Origin: Haloplanus sp. CK5-1
Lineage (GTDB): Archaea > Halobacteriota > Halobacteria > Halobacteriales > Haloferacaceae
Length of the DNA stretch: 64,000 nt
Assembly (NCBI RefSeq): GCF_037201915.1
Contig: NZ_CP147505.1
Location: 496,001-560,000 of the forward strand
Reading direction: 5' to 3'
Shown here one piece after another: positions 16,360 through 24,051 of the stretch. The notes under the pieces were generated by a model. The model did no database searches. It had not been told where the DNA came from and saw only the letters and a program-made list of their open reading frames with translations. The translations under genes were made by a program, and so were the position numbers. The stretch's first letter is position 1. Every line of letters starts with the position of its first letter.

Positions 16360-17184
16360 ATGGTCACCGTGCCGGCGTCGACGCTCGCCCCCTTCGAGCG
16401 GTTCTCCCGTTACAACTCCCCGTACACGGCCCACGACCACGGCCGAGCGATCGACCTCTACCCCACCGGGGAGCGGGGGCCGTCGCCCGTCGCCGGCGAG
16501 GTGGTCGACACCCGAACGGTCCGCGCGCCGTCCAGATCGTACGCCGCCGATCACGACCACCTGATCCTGATCGACACTGGCGAGCGCGTCGCTCGGATAC
16601 TCCACGTCGACCCCGCGGTGGAGGCCGGCGACCGAGTCGCGGTCGGCGACGACCTCGGAGCGCTGGTCCGGTCGGGGTTCTTCGCTCCGTGGGTCGATGG
16701 GCACGTCCACCTCGGCTTCCGGACGCCGGACGCGAACCCCTACCGGGCGGCCGGGTCGCTGCCGGTCGAAGTAGCGGTCGACCCCCGCCCGATCCCGTGG
16801 GACGGATCGGGCGTCGTCCGCGAGGTCGGCGAGACGTACGTCGTCCTCGACGAGCCGAGCCACCCGAATCCGGGGTCGTGGGCGGGGCTGGCCGGCGCGT
16901 CCGGAGTCGTCCTCGACGGCGGCTGTCCCCACTACGACGGCGGCGGCGTACTGCCGACGACCGACGGCGAGCGCCAGCCGGTGTCGGTCGCGGGCACGCG
17001 CGTCGGCGTCGCGGAGGGTCGCGACGTGACGTGGGACGCCGTCACGCCCCGTGCGAACGGCCGGCCGGTGACGGGGCTGTCGCTGTTCGTCGCCCGCGAC
17101 GCGACGTTCGGCGCGAAGGTCGTCTGTCCGGACCACGACTTCGCGGTCGGCGACCGCATCGAACTGTCGATCCGGTGGTCGTGA
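16360..17184 (+). CDS. M23/LytM-like metallopeptidase-fold protein
   Basis: The 274-residue protein carries an HxHxxxxD site (His25, His27, Asp32 in HDHGRAIDLY), 'SPVAGEVV' and a late HxH pair (His115, His117 in GHVHLGFR). These are the zinc ligands and order of the M23/lysostaphin fold. No signal peptide or membrane segment is visible. The C-terminal half (about 135-274) is beta-rich and unassigned. Haloarchaea lack murein, so the substrate must differ, or the domain may be non-catalytic. Confidence 0.6.
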   Translation: MVTVPASTLAPFERFSRYNSPYTAHDHGRAIDLYPTGERGPSPVAGEVVDTRTVRAPSRSYAADHDHLILIDTGERVARILHVDPAVEAGDRVAVGDDLGALVRSGFFAPWVDGHVHLGFRTPDANPYRAAGSLPVEVAVDPRPIPWDGSGVVREVGETYVVLDEPSHPNPGSWAGLAGASGVVLDGGCPHYDGGGVLPTTDGERQPVSVAGTRVGVAEGRDVTWDAVTPRANGRPVTGLSLFVARDATFGAKVVCPDHDFAVGDRIELSIRWS

Positions 17185-17253
17185 ACCGGGCTGGTCGATC
17201 CGGACACACGCGCACGGGAAACTTTTCACTATCCCCGCCAAACGGCGAGTAGG

Positions 17254-17925
17254 ATGAGCGACGAGTCCGACACGTTCGACCGGCCGGTCGACCGGGAGTC
17301 GCCGGTTGGCGAACCGGTCGTCCGCGCCGATCCGACGGTGACCGGCGAGCGTGCGGAGGAGGCCGTCGGGTTCGACCCCGACGACCCCGAGAGCGTCCAA
17401 CTCGCCGCCGACGTGGTGCGCTCGTTCGCGGAGAACACCGTCGGCTCCGAGGACCACGTCTACATGCTCCGGGGGGCGGCGGCGTGTGCGGCGCTGGTGC
17501 GGGGCGTCGGCTCCTACAAGGCGGCCGCGGAACGCGCCGGCGGCGACGTGTCGGTCGCCTTCATCCGCAAGTGGGCGCGGGTCCACGACCTGCCACAGGC
17601 CATCCGCCGACACGTCGCCCGCGGCACCGTCGCTCCCACTGCCGCGAAACACATCGCGCGCGTCTCGGGCGACGACCGCTACGCGCTGGCGTGGGCGACG
17701 CTCGAACACGACCTCACCGTCCGCGAGATCCGCAGTCTCGCGAGCGAGGTGGGCAACGGCGCGTCCGTCGAGGCGGCGCTCGCGGACCGCGGCCTCACCC
17801 TCGGGCACATGTCGCTCACCCTCCCTCCAGCCCAGTACATCGAACTCCGGCGGCGGGCGTCCATCGAGAACCGCGACCCCGACGACCTGGTGGCGGAGGC
17901 GCTCGAGGCGTATCTGGGTCTCTGA
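17254..17925 (+). CDS. conserved haloarchaeal protein with ParB/KorB-like HTH region
   Basis: The 223-residue protein has an acidic start, a helical middle (DHVYMLRGAAACAALVRGVGSYKAAAERAG) and 'HVARGTVAPTAAKHIARVSGDDRYALAWATLEHDLTVREIRSL' (about 118-160), which resembles the helix-turn-helix region of ParB/KorB-type proteins. The C-terminus ends in a ribbon-helix-like 'NRDPDDLVAEALEAYLG'. From memory it resembles DUF7119. DNA binding is an inference. It lies just upstream of tRNA-Lys. Confidence 0.7.
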   Translation: MSDESDTFDRPVDRESPVGEPVVRADPTVTGERAEEAVGFDPDDPESVQLAADVVRSFAENTVGSEDHVYMLRGAAACAALVRGVGSYKAAAERAGGDVSVAFIRKWARVHDLPQAIRRHVARGTVAPTAAKHIARVSGDDRYALAWATLEHDLTVREIRSLASEVGNGASVEAALADRGLTLGHMSLTLPPAQYIELRRRASIENRDPDDLVAEALEAYLGL

Positions 17926-17948
17926 TCGACCGGCCGTCGCTGAAAACG

Positions 17949-17956
17949 CTTATAGG
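17949..17956 (+). promoter_or_regulatory. TATA box of tRNA-Lys
   Basis: CTTATAGG is centred about 29 bases before the first base of tRNA-Lys. Confidence 0.55.
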
Positions 17957-17980
17957 TCCGCCACGGATACGGGATGGCGA

Positions 17981-18053
<73 letters not shown>

Positions 18054-18054
<1 letters not shown>

Positions 18055-18126
18055 CTTCTGCGCGACACTACGCGACGAGCGGAGCGAACGGAGTGAGCGA
18101 CGCGAAGAGTCGTGTCGCGCAGAAGC
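18054..18126. repeat. 15-bp perfect inverted repeat after tRNA-Lys
   Basis: GCTTCTGCGCGACAC (18054-18068) and its exact reverse complement (18112-18126) flank 43 bases containing GAGCGGAGCGAACGGAGTGAGCG-type sequence. The first arm begins on the tRNA discriminator base. It may act as a terminator or be a small palindromic repeat. Bases 18127-18212 hold no gene. Confidence 0.6.
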
Positions 18127-18212
18127 GGCTACTCCTCCCACCCCCGATCCAGTCCCTTCCCACCTCGAAGCCGTCACAAGACATATGCCTCGACCGTCAG
18201 GACTCCCCAGCC

Positions 18213-19013
18213 ATGCGACAGCCCTCCACGTCGCCACGAACCCGCCGTGCCGTGTTGTCCGCCCTGGGGACGGGACTCGTCGGTCTCGCCGGGTGTGCGG
18301 GGGGTGGGACCGGCACCGACGACACCGAGCGCTACCCGACCGTCGAGCGGTCGCTCGGCGAATCCCACGACCCGCGGTCGGGACCGACGGTGACCGTCCG
18401 CAACCCGCGGCTCCGGACGGCCGTCGTGATCGACCAGCACACCAGTCCGGTGGGGATGACTGCCGGTCGCCAGTTCGTCGTCGTCGACGTCGAGAGCGCG
18501 GACGACGCCGATCCGGGGTCGTCGAGTCGGTTCCGGGCGCTGACCGACGGGACGCCCGCCGAGGGCGGGTCCGCGTCGCTCCGATCGGACGTCCACCCCG
18601 CGGAGCGGGGGCGGCCGGTCGGCGTCCCCGTCGCGGTCGACGCCGTCGACTCGGCGGGCGTGGCGTGGGTGCGGGGCCTGCCGAAGTCGGCGGTGTGGGC
18701 GCTGCCCGAGGAGGTGGTCGGCTCGCTGGGGACCGCCGCACGGTTCGAGGTCGAGGAGGCCTCGGTGTCCGACGAGACCGACCCGGAGGTGACCCTGGTC
18801 GTCCGGAACGCGGGCGACCGCGATGGAACCTTCTACGCGAACGTGAGCGGATCGCAGGTCCAGGACGGCAACGCTATCGTCGGGGTCGAGGTGCCGGCGG
18901 GCGAGACGGTCACCCACCGCGAGCGGCCGGGGATCAGGGCCCCCGCCGGCGAGGAGACCCGGGTCGTCGTCGCGTGGGGAACCGACCGGGTGGCGGTCGT
19001 CGTCCGGCCCTAA
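18213..19013 (+). CDS. Tat-exported lipoprotein of unknown function
   Basis: The 266-residue protein starts at ATG 18213 with twin arginines (PRTRRAVLSAL) and a lipobox (GLAGCAGG, Cys near residue 29), so it is probably exported folded and lipid-anchored. The mature part is beta-rich: 'GPTVTVRNPRLRTAVVIDQHTSP', 'FVVVDVESADD', 'EVTLVVRNAGDRDGTFYANVSG'. This suggests one or two Ig-like beta-sandwich domains. No catalytic motif is visible. It converges with the dCTP deaminase-family gene. Confidence 0.75.
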   Translation: MRQPSTSPRTRRAVLSALGTGLVGLAGCAGGGTGTDDTERYPTVERSLGESHDPRSGPTVTVRNPRLRTAVVIDQHTSPVGMTAGRQFVVVDVESADDADPGSSSRFRALTDGTPAEGGSASLRSDVHPAERGRPVGVPVAVDAVDSAGVAWVRGLPKSAVWALPEEVVGSLGTAARFEVEEASVSDETDPEVTLVVRNAGDRDGTFYANVSGSQVQDGNAIVGVEVPAGETVTHRERPGIRAPAGEETRVVVAWGTDRVAVVVRP

Positions 19014-19474
19014 GTGTTCTCGCCCTGGTAGCTGCCGTCGTACGTGCCGTCGTGGTTGGCCTCGGCGAACACGAGTTGGGCGATCCGTGCGCCGGGTTCG
19101 ATCTCGACGTCCCGGTGGACGACCAGCAGGCCTTCGCCCCGTCCCTCGTATCCGGCGTCCCAGACGGCAGTGTGGAGCATGCAGGCGTTGCGCAGCAGCG
19201 ACGACCGGGGGTAGACGAAGCCGACGTGACCCTCGGGGATTCGGATCGTCTCGCCGTAGCGGAGGACGTAGCCGCCGACGGGAAGGGCGTACGCTCCGGC
19301 GTCGGGGTCGGGGTCGACGAGGTCGCGGTCGCCGATCCGCTTGCCGTCGCGGGAGATGCGGCCACCACGCGTCTCGAAGATCGCGTCGACGGTCAGATCG
19401 ACGCCGTTCGGCTGCACCTGTTCGGTCTCGACCGGGGAGACGTGATCGGCCACGAACGAGCCGGCACGGAACAT
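19010..19474 (-). CDS. dCTP deaminase/dUTPase family protein
   Basis: The 154-residue protein has the trimeric dUTPase-fold motifs: 'QPNGVDLTVDAIF', 'HVGFVYPRSSLLRNACMLHTAVWDAGYEGRGEG' and 'GARIAQLVFAEA'. PRSSLLRN with AGYEG is the substrate-binding arrangement shared by Dcd and archaeal dUTPases. It keeps dUTP low, feeding dTMP synthesis. Deciding between deaminase, diphosphatase or bifunctional activity requires the catalytic Glu/Arg alignment. Its 3' end overlaps the convergent lipoprotein gene by four bases. Confidence 0.85.
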   Translation of the reverse strand: MFRAGSFVADHVSPVETEQVQPNGVDLTVDAIFETRGGRISRDGKRIGDRDLVDPDPDAGAYALPVGGYVLRYGETIRIPEGHVGFVYPRSSLLRNACMLHTAVWDAGYEGRGEGLLVVHRDVEIEPGARIAQLVFAEANHDGTYDGSYQGENT

Positions 19475-19608
19475 ACCGGCCGGACGGCGAGGGCCGACAA
19501 AACCGTGCCGATCGCGGCAGTGGTCGACCGCCCGGAATCGGTCGTAGATGGCGCATACTCTACGATACGGGCCGCTGAGCGGGGTTTGGCGGCGCGAAAG
19601 GCGCGGGA

Positions 19609-19617
19609 TTTATATCC
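19609..19617 (+). promoter_or_regulatory. TATA box of the first aconitase
   Basis: TTTATATCC is centred about 29 bases upstream of the ATG at 19642. Confidence 0.6.
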
Positions 19618-19641
19618 GTCGGCGAGGGATAGCCGGACGTT

Positions 19642-21618
19642 ATGGAACAGACGCTCACGGAGAAGATTCTAGACGACCATCTGGTCGAGGGAGAACTCGA
19701 ACCCGGCGAGGAGATCGGGATCGAGATCGACCAGGTGCTCACGCAGGACACGACCGGCACGATGGTGTGGCTCCAGTTCGAGGCGCTCGACCTCGACGAG
19801 GTCCAGACCGAACTCGCCGCGCAGTACTGCGACCACCAGACGTATCAGTTCGACTTCAAGAACACCGACGACCACCGCTTCCTCCGCTCCGCCGCGGGCA
19901 CCTACGGCGCGTACTTCTCCCGGCCTGGCAACGGCATCTGCCACAACGTCCACAAGGAGAACTTCGCCGCGCCCGGGAAGACGATGCTCGGGTCCGACTC
20001 TCACACGCCGACGCCGGGCGGACTGGGCGAACTCGCCATCGGCGCTGGCGGCCTCGACGTCGCCGTCGCCATGGGCGGGGGGCCCTACTTCGTCGAGATG
20101 CCCCACGTCGTCAACGTCCGCCTCGAAGGGGAACTCCCCGAGTGGGCGAGCGCGAAGGACGTGATCCTCGAACTCCTCCGTCGGCTGTCGGTCAAGGGCG
20201 GCGTCGACAAGGTGTTCGAGTACACGGGGCCGGGGGTCGAGAGCCTCTCCGTGCCCGAGCGGACCACGATCACGAACATGGGGACGGAACTCGGCGCGAC
20301 CACCTCCATCTTCCCCACCGACGAGCGGACGAAGGAGTACCTCGAACGGCAGGGCCGCGGCGACGAGTACGTCGACCTCTCGCCCGACGAGGACGCCGAG
20401 TACGCCGACGAGATCGTCGTCGACCTCTCCGACCTCGAACCGCTGGTCGCCACACCGTCGATGCCGGACAACATCGTTCCCGTCCGTGAAGTCGCGGGCG
20501 AGGACGTCGAACAGGTCATCGTCGGCTCCTGTACCAACGGCGGCTACGCGGACATCCTCCCCGCGGCGAAGATGGTGGAGGGCCGCGAGATCAAGAAGGA
20601 CCTCGAGATGATCGTCGCCCCGGGCTCGAAGCAGGCCGGCGAACTCCTGGCCCGCGAGGGCTGGACCGCCGAGATGATGGCCGCCGGCGTCAACGTCTCC
20701 GAGTCGACCTGTGGCCCCTGTATCGGCATCGGGCACGTCCCCGCCTCGGACTCCGTGTCGATGCGGACGTTCAACCGCAACTTCGAGGGCCGGTCGGGCA
20801 TCGAGGACGACTCCGTCTACCTCTGCTCGCCACAGGTGGCCGCGGCGGCGGCGCTGGCCGGCGAAATCGTCGACCCGCGCGACCTGGCGGAGGAACTCGG
20901 CGACATGGAACCGCCGGGCGTCGAACTCCCCGACCAGTACGACGGCTCCAAGGCCGACATCATCGAACCCGAGGAGGCCGTCGACGACGAACTCATCAAG
21001 GGACCGAACATCGGTGACGTGCCGCTGAAGGATCCCCTCGGGGCCGACATCGACGGCGAGACGCTCCTGAAGATGGGCGACAACATCACGACCGACCACA
21101 TCATCCCGGCCACGTCGGAGATCCTCAAGTTCCGGTCGAACATCGACCGGCTCTCCGATTTCACCCTCTCGCGGGTCGACGACACGTTCGCCGAGCGCGC
21201 GAAAGCCGCCGGCAGTAGCGTCCTCGTCGCCGGCGAGAACTACGGGCAGGGCTCCTCCCGTGAACACGCCGCGATGTGTCCGATGTACCTCGGCGTCGAG
21301 GCCGTCCTCGCGCAGTCGTTCGCCCGCATCCACAAGGCGAACCTCTACAACTTCGGACTGTTGCCCCTGACCATCGACGAGGAGACTTACGACCGGATCG
21401 AACAGGGCGACCACGTCGAGGTCGTCGACGACGTCGCCGCGGCCGTCGAGAGCGGCCAAGAAGAGTTTACCGTCCGCGTCAACGACGACTGGGAGGCGAC
21501 CGCCGAGTTCGACGCCTCCGAACGCGAGCGCGAGATTCTCGCCGCCGGCGGCAAACTCACTCTCACGAAACAGCAGTACGACGAGGACGCGGGCGGCGCG
21601 ACACCCGCCGACGACTGA
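19642..21618 (+). CDS. acn: aconitate hydratase (paralogue 1)
   Basis: The 658-residue enzyme isomerises citrate to isocitrate in the TCA cycle using a [4Fe-4S] cluster. Cluster ligands are visible at Cys297 (GSCTNGG), Cys357 and Cys360 (CGPCIG). The swivel domain carries 'GENYGQGSSREHAA', whose GSSR binds substrate, and 'AQSFARIHKANLYNFGLLPL'. Early motifs 'CDHQTYQFDFKNTDDHRFL' and 'GSDSHTPTPGGLG' match the archaeal/mitochondrial-type shorter aconitases. A paralogue of nearly the same length lies 2.4 kb downstream in the same direction. Confidence 0.93.
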   Translation: MEQTLTEKILDDHLVEGELEPGEEIGIEIDQVLTQDTTGTMVWLQFEALDLDEVQTELAAQYCDHQTYQFDFKNTDDHRFLRSAAGTYGAYFSRPGNGICHNVHKENFAAPGKTMLGSDSHTPTPGGLGELAIGAGGLDVAVAMGGGPYFVEMPHVVNVRLEGELPEWASAKDVILELLRRLSVKGGVDKVFEYTGPGVESLSVPERTTITNMGTELGATTSIFPTDERTKEYLERQGRGDEYVDLSPDEDAEYADEIVVDLSDLEPLVATPSMPDNIVPVREVAGEDVEQVIVGSCTNGGYADILPAAKMVEGREIKKDLEMIVAPGSKQAGELLAREGWTAEMMAAGVNVSESTCGPCIGIGHVPASDSVSMRTFNRNFEGRSGIEDDSVYLCSPQVAAAAALAGEIVDPRDLAEELGDMEPPGVELPDQYDGSKADIIEPEEAVDDELIKGPNIGDVPLKDPLGADIDGETLLKMGDNITTDHIIPATSEILKFRSNIDRLSDFTLSRVDDTFAERAKAAGSSVLVAGENYGQGSSREHAAMCPMYLGVEAVLAQSFARIHKANLYNFGLLPLTIDEETYDRIEQGDHVEVVDDVAAAVESGQEEFTVRVNDDWEATAEFDASEREREILAAGGKLTLTKQQYDEDAGGATPADD

Positions 21619-21669
21619 CCGTCCTCGGATCGCCAGAGGGCTTTTGCTCCCCACCGCCGTAGCCGGCCT

Positions 21670-22152
21670 GTGGCCGTTCACACGCAACCGGCGGACGTGA
21701 CCATCCGCGACGCCGAGACGGGGGATCTCGGCGGCGTCGTCCGTATCGAACGGGCGTCGTTCGCCCAGCCGTGGCCCTACGCGGCGTTCGACCGGTTCGT
21801 CGACGAACCCGGATTCCTGGTCGCGGACCGCGACGGCGACGTCGTGGGTTACGTCGTCGGCGACGTGACGCCCGATTTCGGGCGTGATCTGGGGCACGTG
21901 AAGGACCTCGCGGTGGCTCCGTCCGACCGGCGGCGAGGCATCGGCCGAACCCTCCTGAACCGGTCGCTCACCGCACTCGCGGTCCAGGGTTCGGACCTGG
22001 TAAAACTCGAAGTGCGGGCGGGCAACGAGGCCGCCCAGACGCTGTACCGGGACGTGGGCTTCCGAGCGACGCGCCGACTCTCCGGCTACTACCGCGACGG
22101 CGAGGACGCTCTCGTGATGATGCTGCACGTCCCCGACTGGCAGGACGGGTGA
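21670..22152 (+). CDS. rimI: RimI-type N-terminal acetyltransferase
   Basis: The 160-residue GNAT protein starts at GTG 21670. 'VKDLAVAPSDRRRGIGRTLLNRSL' is the acetyl-CoA site, followed by 'KLEVRAGNEAAQTLYRDVGFRATRRLSGYYRDGEDALVMM', very like RimI/archaeal NatA (Ard1) enzymes that acetylate protein N-termini. It follows the aconitase by 51 bases. Confidence 0.85.
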   Translation: MAVHTQPADVTIRDAETGDLGGVVRIERASFAQPWPYAAFDRFVDEPGFLVADRDGDVVGYVVGDVTPDFGRDLGHVKDLAVAPSDRRRGIGRTLLNRSLTALAVQGSDLVKLEVRAGNEAAQTLYRDVGFRATRRLSGYYRDGEDALVMMLHVPDWQDG

Positions 22153-22197
22153 ACGTCGGTCGCCGGACGTTTCAGGCGGGGACGCGTACCACGCCCC

Positions 22198-22590
22198 ATG
22201 GGATACGCCTGCCCGGTGTGTGAGACTCCCCAGCGGGACGCCGAACATCTCGCGAACCACCTCGCCTTCACCGCCATGCTCCACGGCGACGCCCACGAGA
22301 CGTGGTTGGACGACCACGTTCCCGAGTGGGCGGACGCGGGCGTCGCGGAGTTGGCCCCGGTCGTCGCCGACCACGCCGAGGAGACGACCTACGAGGAGGT
22401 GTTCGAGGACACGGTCCCCCGACACGACCACGGTCACGACGCGGAGGCCCCCGTCGGCGACGCCGGCACCGCCGCGCCCACCGTCGACGTGGAGGGTCTC
22501 GACGACGACGATCGCCGCGTCCTCGCGGAGGCCCGCGAGATGACCCGGGAGATGTTGGACGACGACGGCGACGACGACGGAAAGGCGTAA
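22198..22590 (+). CDS. zinc-finger-like haloarchaeal protein (DUF5810-like)
   Basis: The 130-residue protein begins with a C2H2-like site: CPVC (Cys5/Cys8) followed by HLANHLAF (His17/His21). The remainder is acidic with His/Asp-rich segments (RHDHGHDAE). From memory this is DUF5810, usually found beside DUF5809, as here. A zinc-bound fold is likely; function unknown. Confidence 0.75.
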   Translation: MGYACPVCETPQRDAEHLANHLAFTAMLHGDAHETWLDDHVPEWADAGVAELAPVVADHAEETTYEEVFEDTVPRHDHGHDAEAPVGDAGTAAPTVDVEGLDDDDRRVLAEAREMTREMLDDDGDDDGKA

Positions 22591-22614
22591 GCCGCCGCCG
22601 GCGGGAGGGGACGT

Positions 22615-23034
22615 ATGGACGTGGAACGGGAGGGTGTGTTCGAACCCGAGACGCTCGAGGCGGCCCGCGAGGCCTACGAGTCGGTGGGACCGGCGGCCAA
22701 GACGGCCGTCCGCGAGACGGCGACGGCGATGGACTTCGACCGCGAGGAGTACCGCGACCGGGTGACGGGCGACGTGGTCGAGACGGCCCGTGACGCCATC
22801 TTCGCCTCCCTACTCGTCGTTCGGGTCGCCGACCGCGACGCCTTCGAGTCGTGGCGAGAGGAGGCGGACGCCGACGTGACGACCCTCGGCAGTCCGGACG
22901 TGGACCGCGTCGTCTGGCACGTCGCTCCCGCCGCCGACACCGCCGTCGCCGCCACGTTCCAAGCGGAGCGCGAGGCGGCGGTCGCGACCCTTCGCAGGCA
23001 GGCGTTCGGGCGCGTCTACCGCGACCGGTTGTGA
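22615..23034 (+). CDS. conserved haloarchaeal protein (DUF5809-like)
   Basis: The 139-residue protein is mainly helical, with 'AREAYESVGPAAKTAVRETATAMDFDREEY' and a C-terminal 'ATLRRQAFGRVYRDRL'. It starts 24 bases after the DUF5810-like gene and is probably its operon partner. It has no visible catalytic motif. Confidence 0.75.
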   Translation: MDVEREGVFEPETLEAAREAYESVGPAAKTAVRETATAMDFDREEYRDRVTGDVVETARDAIFASLLVVRVADRDAFESWREEADADVTTLGSPDVDRVVWHVAPAADTAVAATFQAEREAAVATLRRQAFGRVYRDRL

Positions 23035-23074
23035 CGGGCGAAACGGGTTTACTCCGGGCGGCCCAAACGGTCCC

Positions 23075-23455
23075 GTGCGACCGATCACGCGCCGTGCGGT
23101 ACTCGGGTTCGTCGTCGTCTGTGTCTGCCTCCTCGCCCTCGGAGCCCTCCCCTCCTTCTCGGGGAGTGGCGACGCGTACTACCTGACCGCGACGCCGACC
23201 GAGAGCGAGGGTCCGGCGGTGAACGTCACCGGTCTCTCGGAGCGTCGCTACCCCTACCTCACGACCGCCATCGAGCGCGGCCGCTCCGACCCGTATCGGC
23301 AGGGCCCGTTCGGGCTGAAGGAGTCGTTCACCCACTCGCCGTTCGACGAGGAGGACGCGCTGTTCACCCGGAACCCGGACGCCCGTCGCGACGGGGGGAT
23401 CGTCGTCGTCGACGGCGACGATCGGTATCTGATCGAGGTGGTGCGGGGTGACTGA
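23075..23455 (+). CDS. membrane-anchored or secreted protein (126 aa)
   Basis: Starts at GTG 23075. One N-terminal hydrophobic segment (about residues 8-27) follows two arginines. The mature part is soluble, with 'AYYLTATPTESEGPAVNVTGLSERRYPYLTTAIE'. It is probably anchored outside the cell or membrane-facing. Its end overlaps the NUDIX start by eight bases, implying coupled translation. Confidence 0.65.
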   Translation: MRPITRRAVLGFVVVCVCLLALGALPSFSGSGDAYYLTATPTESEGPAVNVTGLSERRYPYLTTAIERGRSDPYRQGPFGLKESFTHSPFDEEDALFTRNPDARRDGGIVVVDGDDRYLIEVVRGD

Positions 23456-23999
23456 CCTCCCGTCGGCCGACGCCGCGGAGTGGTCGGTGGTCGAGTCGGT
23501 CGTCGAGTACGAGACCGGGTGGTACACCGGCGGCTACGACCTCGTCGAACAGCCCGACGGGTCGACCAAGCGCTACTACTGGGCGGAACTGTCGCCCGCC
23601 GTCGTGGTCGTGGCCCGGACCGACGACGAACTCGTCCTCGTCGAGCAGTACCGGCCGGTGATCCGCGAGACGCAACTCGAACTCCCGGCCGGCATCGTCG
23701 AGGACGGCGAGTCGTTCACGACCGCGGGGGCGCGCGAACTCCGCGAGGAGACGGGCTTCGACCCCGACTCGACGGCGTTGCTCCAGGAGTTCTGGACGAC
23801 CACCGGCCTGTTGCGCCACCGCCGTGGCATCGTCTTCGCGGACGGACTGGTCCCCACGGACCGAAACCTCGACGGCAACGAGTTCCTCTCGGTGCGGACC
23901 GTCCCCGTCGCGGAGGCCGTCGCCGTCGCGCGCCGGGCCCCCACGAACGACGCCACCGTCGAGGGTATCCTGTTGGCACGCGAAGACGGGCTGTTGTAG
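23448..23999 (+). CDS. NUDIX hydrolase (ADP-ribose pyrophosphatase-like)
   Basis: The 183-residue protein from GTG 23448 contains a Nudix box spread over 'GIVEDGESFTTAGARELREETGF' (G-x5-E-x7-REL-x-EE-x-G) and the upstream 'LVEQYRPVIRETQLELPAG', typical of ADP-ribose/NDP-sugar pyrophosphatases. Metal-dependent hydrolysis of a nucleoside diphosphate derivative is expected. It is the last gene of the 22198-23999 run. Confidence 0.87.
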   Translation: MTDLPSADAAEWSVVESVVEYETGWYTGGYDLVEQPDGSTKRYYWAELSPAVVVVARTDDELVLVEQYRPVIRETQLELPAGIVEDGESFTTAGARELREETGFDPDSTALLQEFWTTTGLLRHRRGIVFADGLVPTDRNLDGNEFLSVRTVPVAEAVAVARRAPTNDATVEGILLAREDGLL

Positions 24000-24051
24000 G
24001 GGTTCGAGCGGTGGAAACGGTTATGTGACGGAGTCTGCAAGCGGGAGTACT

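Noticed and set aside
18061-18130. Inverted repeat as insertion sequence ends
   Set aside because: No transposase or target duplication between or near the arms.
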